Assembly: GCF_965279545.1 (NCBI RefSeq)
Contig: NZ_OZ257250.1
Location: forward strand, 2,728,001-2,792,000
Direction: 5' to 3'
Source of the DNA: Methylibium sp965279545
GTDB taxonomy: Bacteria; Pseudomonadota; Gammaproteobacteria; Burkholderiales; Burkholderiaceae_C
DNA: 64,000 bases
Shown: positions 53,659 through 64,000 of the stretch, in pieces
Layout of the letters: the number at the start of each line of letters is the position of its first letter
How positions within the stretch are numbered: the first letter of the stretch is position 1
The notes under the pieces: model-generated
Database searches by the model: none
What the model was told of the DNA's origin: nothing
What the model saw: only the letters and a program-made list of their open reading frames with translations
Position numbers and translations under genes: made by a program

Positions 53659-54137
53659 TTTTTCGCCCCCTCGCCGTTGCTGGAGTCGGCGGACTTGCTG
53701 TACAGGAACTGGCTGATCAGATTCTCCAGCACCACCGCCGATTGCGTGACGCGGATCTTGTCGCCCGCGATCAGGACCTTCTCTTCGGTGCCGGGTTCGA
53801 GGCCGACGTACTGCTCGCCCAGCAGGCCGGAGGTGAGGATCTTGGCCGAACTGTCCTTCGGAAAGCCGAAGCGCTTCTCGAGGTCGAAGTCGACCCGGGC
53901 CTGGTAGGTGTCCGCGTCGAAGCCGATCGCCGCGACCCGGCCGACCACCACGCCCGCGCTCTTGACCGGCGCACGCACTTTGAGTCCACCGATGTTGTCG
54001 AAGCGGGCCGAGACCGTGTAGGTGTCGTCGAAGCTCAGGCTCAGCAGGTTGCCGGCCTTGAGCGCGAGGAACACGATCGCCGCGGCACCGATCATCACGA
54101 ACAGGCCGACCCACAGGTCATGCTTGGATTTCTGCAT
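53655..54137 (-). CDS. mlaD: MCE-domain substrate-binding protein MlaD
   Basis: 160-residue inner-membrane-anchored MCE protein. One N-terminal membrane segment covers about residues 9-27 (LWVGLFVMIGAAAIVFLAL). The MCE domain follows: YTVSARFDNIGGLKVRAPVKSAGVVVGRVAAIGFD, then ILTSGLLGEQYVGLEPG. MlaD hexamers form the periplasmic channel on MlaE. The ATG at 54137 has GGAGAAGGA upstream. It is 26 bases after mlaE and coupled to mlaA. Confidence 0.94.
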   Translation of the reverse strand: MQKSKHDLWVGLFVMIGAAAIVFLALKAGNLLSLSFDDTYTVSARFDNIGGLKVRAPVKSAGVVVGRVAAIGFDADTYQARVDFDLEKRFGFPKDSSAKILTSGLLGEQYVGLEPGTEEKVLIAGDKIRVTQSAVVLENLISQFLYSKSADSSNGEGAKK

Positions 54138-54163
54138 CTTCCTTCTCCTGAAGCGCCTCGTCG

Positions 54164-54946
54164 TCAAATCGAGAACATCATCGCCGTGAGCACGAAATCG
54201 AGCCCGAGCACGGCGAGCGAGGCCACCACCACGGTACGCGTGGTGGCGCGCGACACGCCCTCCGGCGTCGGCTGGCAGGTGTAGCCCTGCAGCAGCGCCA
54301 CGAAAGTGACGGTGATGCCGAACACGAGGCTCTTGACGATGCCGTTGCCAACGTCCTTGAACACGTCGACGCCGCCTTGCATCTGCGACCAGAAACCGCC
54401 GGCGTCGATGCCGATCAGCAACACGCCGACCGCCCAGCCGCCGAGGATGCCGACGGCGCTGAACACCGCCGCCAGCAGGGGCATCGCGATCACGCCGCCC
54501 CAGAAACGCGGCGCGAGCACACGCAGCACCGGATCGACCGCCATCATCTCCATCGCGGTCAGCTGCTCGCCGGCCTTCATCAGGCCGATCTCGGCGGTCA
54601 GCGAGGTGCCCGCACGGCCCGCGAACAACAGCGCGGTGACGACCGGGCCGAGTTCTCGCACGAGCGACAGTGCGACGAGCAGGCCGAGCGCCTCCGACGA
54701 GCCGTAGCGCTGCAGCGTGTAGTAGCCCTGCAACCCCAGCACGAAACCGACGAAGAGGCCCGATACGGTGATGATCGCCAGCGAGTGATTGCCCAGGAAA
54801 TGCACCTGGTCGACCACCAGCTGGCCGCGCTTGAATGCCGGACCCAGACTGGCCAGCATGCGTCCGAACAGGCGCGCCGACGCGCCGAGGTCGACGAGCT
54901 TGGCGCGCACCGCGAAGCCGACGTCCGACGGGCGGTACCAGCTCAT
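54164..54946 (-). CDS. mlaE: Phospholipid ABC transporter permease MlaE
   Basis: 260-residue permease with five or six membrane segments. Conserved MlaE parts are LGNHSLAIITVSGLFVGFVLGLQGYYTLQRYGSSEALG, LVRELGPVVTALLFAGRAGTSLTAEIGLMKAGEQLTAMEMMAVDP and the end TTRTVVVASLAVLGLDFVLTAMMF. The ATG overlaps the mlaF stop (ATGA). Confidence 0.95.
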   Translation of the reverse strand: MSWYRPSDVGFAVRAKLVDLGASARLFGRMLASLGPAFKRGQLVVDQVHFLGNHSLAIITVSGLFVGFVLGLQGYYTLQRYGSSEALGLLVALSLVRELGPVVTALLFAGRAGTSLTAEIGLMKAGEQLTAMEMMAVDPVLRVLAPRFWGGVIAMPLLAAVFSAVGILGGWAVGVLLIGIDAGGFWSQMQGGVDVFKDVGNGIVKSLVFGITVTFVALLQGYTCQPTPEGVSRATTRTVVVASLAVLGLDFVLTAMMFSI

Positions 54947-55782
54947 GGGGACCCCACCTGGAAATCCTCGTTCACCGCCGCGGCGGGGTAGCGGAAACGT
55001 ACCGGCCCATCGGCCTGGGCATCGACGAACTGACGCACCAGCGGATCGTCGCTGGCGCGCATCTCTGCAGGCGTGCCCTGTGCCACGACGCCGCCGTTGG
55101 CGATGAAGACCACGTGGTCGGCGATCGAGAAGGTTTCGTCGACATCGTGGGACACCACGATGCTGGTGATGCCGAGCGCCTGGTTGAGTTCGCGGATCAG
55201 CCGCGCGGCCACGCCCATGGAGATCGGATCCAGGCCCGCGAACGGTTCGTCATAGAGCATCAGCTCGGGATCGAGCGCGATCGCCCGCGCCAGCGCGACG
55301 CGACGCGCCATGCCGCCGGACACCTCGCTCGGCATCAGATCGCGCGCACCGCGCAGGCCGACGGCGTTGAGCTTCATCAGCACCAGATCGCGGATCATCG
55401 CTTCGCCGAGCCCGCTGTGCTCGCGCAGCGGGAAGGCCACGTTGTCGAACACCGAGAGGTCGGTGAACAGCGCGCCGAACTGGAACAGCATGCCCATGCG
55501 ACGGCGCGCGGCATAGAGGCCGTCGCGATCGAGCGAGGCGAGGTCGGTGCCGTCGAACAGCACCTGCCCGCTCATCGGGTCGAGCTGGCGGCCGATCAGG
55601 CGCAGCACCGTCGTCTTGCCGCCGCCAGACGTGCCCATCAAGGCCAGCACGCTGCCGCGCGGCACGACCACATTCACGTCGCGCAGGATCACCCGCTCGC
55701 CATAGCCGCAAGTGACGTGTTTGAGTTCGACGAGAGCGTTGGAGTCGCGGCCGGGGTTCGACGGCGCTGTTGGAATTGTCAT
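54943..55782 (-). CDS. mlaF: Phospholipid ABC transporter ATPase MlaF
   Basis: 279-residue cytoplasmic ATPase. Walker A GTSGGGKTT is at 50-58, the Q-loop FQFGALFTDLSVFDN near 100, signature VSGGMARRVALARA at 154-167, Walker B LMLYDEPFAGLD at 174-185, and the switch His in VVSHDVDE. It powers phospholipid movement through MlaE/MlaD. It is the first gene of mlaFEDACB. ATG 55782 is chosen; an upstream extension is rich in Arg/Pro without family support. The 123 bases before it, up to gltD, contain a GC-rich dyad (55857-55874) but no T-run. Confidence 0.96.
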   Translation of the reverse strand: MTIPTAPSNPGRDSNALVELKHVTCGYGERVILRDVNVVVPRGSVLALMGTSGGGKTTVLRLIGRQLDPMSGQVLFDGTDLASLDRDGLYAARRRMGMLFQFGALFTDLSVFDNVAFPLREHSGLGEAMIRDLVLMKLNAVGLRGARDLMPSEVSGGMARRVALARAIALDPELMLYDEPFAGLDPISMGVAARLIRELNQALGITSIVVSHDVDETFSIADHVVFIANGGVVAQGTPAEMRASDDPLVRQFVDAQADGPVRFRYPAAAVNEDFQVGSP

Positions 55783-55905
55783 GGGCCGAAGATGGAAAAG
55801 CCGAATCAGACGATCCGGCTTTGCGAATGATAGGGGATACCCGGGCGGCGTGCTGTGCGGCCCCCGGAGGCCGCCCCGTCCGCACGGGCACGGCCGCGCC
55901 AACCC

Positions 55906-57378
55906 CTAGCGAGGCAGGTCGCTGTGTCCCATCAGGAACTCGTCGACCGCCCGTGCGGCCTGGCGTCCCTCGCGGATGGCCCAGACCACGAGCGACTGGC
56001 CTCGCCGGATGTCGCCGGCAGCGAACACCTTGTCGACATTGGTCTTGTAGCCGCCGGTGACGTCGGTACCGGCCTTCGCGTTGCCGCGGTTGTCCTTCTC
56101 GACCCCGAAAGCATCGAGCACGGTCGCGACCGGACTGACGAAGCCCATGGCCAGCAGCACGAGGTCGGCCTTGAGCACCTGCTCGCTGCCCGGCACCTCG
56201 ACCATCTTGCCGCCCTGCCACTCGACACGCACCGTCTTGAGCGCCGTGAGCTTGCCGCTCTTGCCGTCGCCGATGAACTCCTTGGTCGCGATCGCGAACT
56301 CGCGCTCACAACCCTCTTCGTGGCTGGAACTGGTGCGCAGCTTGTAGGGCCAGTAGGGCCAGGTGAGCTCCTTGTTTTCCTGCTCGGGCGGCATCGGCAT
56401 CAGCTCGAACTGGGTCACGCTCTTGGCGCCATGGCGGTTGCTGGTGCCGACGCAGTCGCTGCCGGTGTCGCCGCCACCGATCACGATGACATGCTTGCCG
56501 TCGGCGCGGATCTGACCCTTGAGCTTGTCGCCGGCGTTGATCTTGTTCTGCTGCGGCAGGAACTCCATCGCGAAGTGCACGCCGTCGAGGTCGCGGCCCG
56601 GCACCGGCAGGTCACGGCTCTGCTCGGCGCCGCCAGTCAGCACCACCGCATCGAAATCGGCCTTCAATTGCTCGGCCGAGATGATCTCCTTGGCCCAGTT
56701 GGTGACCTTCGAACCTTCGGGGAGGTGTCCGACCAGCACACCGGCGCGAAAGCTCACGCCTTCGGCACGCATCTGCTCGACGCGACGGTCGATGTGCGAC
56801 TTCTCCATCTTGAAGTCGGGAATGCCGTAGCGCAGCAAGCCTCCGATGCGGTCGTTCTTCTCGAACAGCGTGACCGTGTGTCCGGCCCGTGCCAGCTGCT
56901 GCGCCGCCGCCATGCCCGCGGGGCCCGAGCCCACCACAGCCACCGTCCTGCCGGTCTTGTGCCGGGCGGGTTGCGGTTGCACCCAGCCCTCGGCCCAGGC
57001 GCGGTCGATGATCGCGTGCTCGATGCTCTTGATGCCGACCGGATCGTCGTTGACGTTCAAGGTGCAGGCCGCCTCGCAGGGCGCCGGGCAGATGCGCCCG
57101 GTGAACTCGGGAAAGTTGTTCGTGCTGTGCAGCACCGTGATCGCATTCGCCCAGTCGCCGCGGTACACGAGGTCGTTGAAGTCCGGAATGATGTTGTTGA
57201 CCGGGCAGCCGCTGTTGCAAAACGGGATGCCACAGTCCATGCAGCGCGCGCTCTGCACCTTGGCTTCATCGTCCTTCAGGCCGATGATGAATTCCTTGTA
57301 GTTCTTGAGCCGCTGCTCGACGGGCGCATAGCCCTCCTCGAGGCGCTCGTACTCCAGAAAACCGGTGACTTTTCCCAT
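55906..57378 (-). CDS. gltD: Glutamate synthase small subunit (beta)
   Basis: 490-residue NADPH-dependent subunit of glutamate synthase. It passes electrons from NADPH through FAD and 4Fe-4S clusters to GltB. The N-terminal cluster cysteines are C46, C49, C54 and C58 (CMDCGIPFCNSGCP), with a second set near 97-105 (CPAPCEAAC). The FAD dinucleotide motif VVGSGPAG is near 148-155 and the NADPH motif IVIGGGDTGSDCVG near 290. GYKTNVDKVFAAGDIRRGQSLVVWAIREGRQAA is near 445. It lies 38 bases after gltB. Confidence 0.97.
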   Translation of the reverse strand: MGKVTGFLEYERLEEGYAPVEQRLKNYKEFIIGLKDDEAKVQSARCMDCGIPFCNSGCPVNNIIPDFNDLVYRGDWANAITVLHSTNNFPEFTGRICPAPCEAACTLNVNDDPVGIKSIEHAIIDRAWAEGWVQPQPARHKTGRTVAVVGSGPAGMAAAQQLARAGHTVTLFEKNDRIGGLLRYGIPDFKMEKSHIDRRVEQMRAEGVSFRAGVLVGHLPEGSKVTNWAKEIISAEQLKADFDAVVLTGGAEQSRDLPVPGRDLDGVHFAMEFLPQQNKINAGDKLKGQIRADGKHVIVIGGGDTGSDCVGTSNRHGAKSVTQFELMPMPPEQENKELTWPYWPYKLRTSSSHEEGCEREFAIATKEFIGDGKSGKLTALKTVRVEWQGGKMVEVPGSEQVLKADLVLLAMGFVSPVATVLDAFGVEKDNRGNAKAGTDVTGGYKTNVDKVFAAGDIRRGQSLVVWAIREGRQAARAVDEFLMGHSDLPR

Positions 57379-57416
57379 GGTGTGATGCTCCGTGCGCCGC
57401 TCTTGCGTGGCGAATC

Positions 57417-62156
<4,740 letters not shown>

Positions 62157-62185
62157 GGCGCTCTCCTGGCAGGGAAACGGCCAAG

Positions 62186-62214
62186 AGATTACGGCAGCGC
62201 AGCAAAACTGACAA
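62186..62214 (-). promoter_or_regulatory. Candidate sigma-70 promoter for gltBD
   Basis: On the minus strand TTGTCA (62209-62214), a 17-base spacer, then TAATCT (62186-62191). The -35 matches five of six bases of the consensus and the -10 three of six. It is 30 bases before the GTG start. The AT-rich stretch just upstream (62215-62245) would favour it. Regulation not visible. Confidence 0.45.
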
Positions 62215-62236
62215 TCAAAAAATTTAGGGTCAGATT

Positions 62237-62276
62237 CTATTTATTAAGCGCTCAACACTGGTGCGAAAATAAATAG
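62237..62276. repeat. AT-rich inverted repeat next to the REP-type transposase relative
   Basis: CTATTTATT (62237-62245) and AATAAATAG (62268-62276) form a perfect nine-base inverted repeat with a 22-base loop. GGGTCAGATT stands directly before the left arm. It is conspicuously AT-rich in a GC-rich region and lies seven bases beyond the end of the RAYT-like gene. REP-type palindromes beside RAYT genes are known; this could be one such remnant. Confidence 0.55.
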
Positions 62277-62283
62277 TGACATA

Positions 62284-62979
62284 TCAATAATGGTGCGCTT
62301 TGCTCTTTGGTGGGCGCCCGCGCGGCCGGGGCGCGGCAGGTCGCGCCCCGGCCGATGTCAGTTGCGTCGCAAAGGCAACGGAGCCCAGGGCCCAACCACC
62401 GCGCAGCGCCGCCTCGATGACCTGCACCTGCCGGATCAGCAGGGGATGCTCCAGCAGTTCGCCGTAGGCCATCTCGCGCTCGAAAGGTGTGTTGCCCAGC
62501 GCCCAATAGGCCCCCGGATGGACCAGCAGCGGGTCGGCACCGCGGCCGCGATGAGGCGCTTCACTGGAACAGACGAGCGTTTGCGTACCGGCATGCGCCT
62601 CCCGTCCCAGTTGCTCGACGTAGACCATGCACGGCAGGAGCCAGGATTCGGGCTCGATCACGGCCGCCCGAAAACGGCCCTCCCACAGCCCTCCGGTGCG
62701 GCCATGCCGTCGGTTGAAAGCCGAGGCATGACGGCGCGCCACCGACTGCATGACCAGACTCAGGCCATTGGCCCGCTCGGGCGTCGCGACCAGATCGAAA
62801 CGTCCGTCCAGCACGGAGTAGGCATGCACCGCCACGCGATGCTGCGACGCGGCCTCGCGCAGCAATTGCATCAGCGACCGGCGGTCGACGTCGTCATGCA
62901 CCATCACCTGCCCGTGCTGGGCACGCTGGCTCACGAGGTGCGGTAACGCAGGGACGATCAGACGCGGCAATCGGGCCAT
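62284..62979 (-). CDS. Degenerate REP-associated tyrosine transposase (RAYT)-like protein
   Basis: 231 residues. It is recognisable as the Y1-transposase/RAYT fold from MARLPRLIVPALPHLVSQRAQ (start), LMQSVARRHASAFNRRHGRTGGLWEGRFRAAVIEPESWLLPCMVYVEQ (about 85-135) and HPGAYWALGNTPFE. In active RAYTs the strand before LLxTP carries the HUH motif (NHVHLL); here it reads GRFDLVATP, so both histidines are missing. The following Tyr is kept in YVEQ. It is probably a retired or repurposed member. ATG 62979 is chosen to match the family N-terminus. The C-terminus is basic (PRGRPPKSKAHHY). It lies between gltB and a porin, with an AT-rich inverted repeat at its 3' end. Confidence 0.75.
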   Translation of the reverse strand: MARLPRLIVPALPHLVSQRAQHGQVMVHDDVDRRSLMQLLREAASQHRVAVHAYSVLDGRFDLVATPERANGLSLVMQSVARRHASAFNRRHGRTGGLWEGRFRAAVIEPESWLLPCMVYVEQLGREAHAGTQTLVCSSEAPHRGRGADPLLVHPGAYWALGNTPFEREMAYGELLEHPLLIRQVQVIEAALRGGWALGSVAFATQLTSAGARPAAPRPRGRPPKSKAHHY

Positions 62980-63130
62980 GGCGCGAAAGGGTACACCCCG
63001 AGCATGCGACGGGCGACCCACGGGAGCAGTCTTCTCTCATTGCGCCCAACATCCGTGACTCGTCGACGAAGGAGGTACACGTCAGCGGCAACGTCCATCG
63101 CACGGGGGCACAGTGACATGCCCGCGATAC

Positions 63131-64000
63131 TCAGAATCGGTGACGCAAGCCCAGTGCGACGTTGTGCGCGCCCTTGCCTGCTTCAGAGGTCACGCCACCA
63201 AAGAATCCACCGCCTCCCGGTGCAGCCTGAGCGTTGTCATCATTGTCGAAGCGGGTCAGCACGAAGCTGACGTCGGTTTGCTTCGAAAATGCGTAGGTGT
63301 AGACCGCCCCGTAAGATTGGACGTCGGCATTGGCGACCGTTCGGTCGTCGTAGCGGTTGTAGGCCACCGTGACGGTACCGGAGCCGACGCCGAACCGATA
63401 CCCGATGTGAAACAGCCGTGAATCCTGGCGCAGGGCGCGCTCGAAGGCACTACCGATCAAGGTCGCCAGCGGAGCGAATGCAGGGCTGGGGTTCTGCGCG
63501 ACGAGGCCGGCCGTGATGCCAGCGCCGACCCCCGGGTTGTCGTCCTTGAACGTCGCGTACAGCGATGACAGCTTGCCTGGCCCCAAGTCCACCGAGGCGC
63601 CGACAAGAACATCGGTGAGCGCCTTGTCACCCACGGCATTGTTGTTGGTGCCATAGGCGGCCCCCAACGCGAAGCCATTGCCTTTGTAGTACGCGTTGGC
63701 GCTCATATACCGGTTGTTCGCACTGGAGTCGCCCGTCTCGCCAAAGGCGTACATCAGCGTGGCGGTGAACCCCTCCTTCTGGATGCGGTACGCGAGCGCA
63801 TTGCTCTTGCGGATGTCGACCGCTGCCGGCAGCGTCGCGATCTGCGCCGCCGACAGGCTCGAGTCGGTCTGCATCGAATCGAACACATAGAACATCTCGT
63901 AGGCCGGGGTGTACTGCCGCCCGAGAAGAACAGCTCCCGCTGGTGTCACGAGCCCCATGAAGGCCTGACGATCGAACGCGTTGCTGTTCAGGTTCACGCC
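63131..64000 (-). CDS. General porin, Gram-negative type (N-terminus outside window)
   Basis: The last 290 or so residues of an outer-membrane trimeric beta-barrel porin of the beta-proteobacterial porin_4 type. Alternating amphipathic strands are clear (FTATLMYAFGETGD, YYKGNGFALGAAYGTNNN, FHIGYRFGVGSGTVTVAYNRY, YTYAFSKQTDVSFVLTRFDNDD). The protein ends HNVALGLRHRF, with the C-terminal Phe needed for barrel assembly. The early SRNAFDRQAF-like segment LNSNAFDRQAFMGLVTPAGAVLLGRQYTP marks the region after the first strands. The frame is open through base 64000, so the start and signal peptide are missing. Substrate selectivity cannot be predicted. Confidence 0.93.
   Translation of the reverse strand, partial: GVNLNSNAFDRQAFMGLVTPAGAVLLGRQYTPAYEMFYVFDSMQTDSSLSAAQIATLPAAVDIRKSNALAYRIQKEGFTATLMYAFGETGDSSANNRYMSANAYYKGNGFALGAAYGTNNNAVGDKALTDVLVGASVDLGPGKLSSLYATFKDDNPGVGAGITAGLVAQNPSPAFAPLATLIGSAFERALRQDSRLFHIGYRFGVGSGTVTVAYNRYDDRTVANADVQSYGAVYTYAFSKQTDVSFVLTRFDNDDNAQAAPGGGGFFGGVTSEAGKGAHNVALGLRHRF

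Noticed and set aside
55857..55874. GC-rich dyad after gltD as an intrinsic terminator
   Set aside because: No T-run follows, and such dyads are frequent by chance at this GC content.

Overview
The window is a high-GC stretch from a beta-proteobacterium of the order Burkholderiales. The gene families and their order point to the Rubrivivax/Leptothrix/Ideonella-type group. This placement is inferred from gene content and codon usage and was not tested by a search. The window opens inside lspA and closes inside a general porin gene. I saw no rRNA or tRNA gene, CRISPR array, prophage or intact insertion sequence.

Layout. 1-8490 holds metabolic and signalling genes: a DUF2189 membrane protein, a quinone oxidoreductase, a PAS-GGDEF-EAL protein, and a tight gamma-glutamyltransferase / DMT exporter / short-chain dehydrogenase operon. 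8491-17056 holds a tctB-tctA transporter pair with no binding protein, an operon of tatD, deoxyinosine-type glycosylase, spermidine-synthase-like gene and stand-alone GspE-type ATPase, a tautomerase, and an HDOD gene that follows flgL. 17079-40383 is a large flagellar region. It contains flgBCDEF (minus), then flgGHIJKL (minus), with flgA, flgM and flgN (plus) diverging from flgB. It then has flhB-flhA-flhF-flhG-like-fliA-chemoreceptor (minus), ending in a clear terminator. A plus-strand acyltransferase and a small minus-strand gene sit between flgF and flgG and split the rod/hook operon. 40715-48430 holds an acyl-CoA-binding protein, a PHA-granule-region protein, a lipoprotein aminopeptidase, an ammonium transporter with a sigma-54 promoter and a coupled gene of unknown function, a molybdopterin oxidoreductase and an M20 amidohydrolase. 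48483-55782 holds tal-pgi-HAD and a complete mlaFEDACB lipid-transport cluster. 55906-62156 is gltBD (glutamate synthase), followed by a degenerate REP-type transposase relative and the partial porin.

How the genes work together. The flagellar genes cover the rod, hook, rings, hook-filament junction, part of the export gate, the polar-placement GTPase FlhF and the sigma-28/anti-sigma pair FliA/FlgM. A good sigma-28 promoter lies in front of flgM. Nitrogen assimilation is represented by amt (sigma-54 promoter) and gltBD. The mla genes form the retrograde phospholipid pathway from outer to inner membrane.

The most unusual feature is an interspersed composite repeat of about 350-380 bp. It has two near-complete copies in opposite orientations (8553-8907 and 40996-41373) and two fragments (1062-1129 and 31018-31112). 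Each half carries a short hairpin with a four-base loop whose stem changes between copies while pairing is kept. Other points worth checking are a FlhG that keeps the FlhF-activating motif but has lost its P-loop, an SDR lacking the Tyr/Lys catalytic pair, and a RAYT-like protein lacking the HUH histidines.
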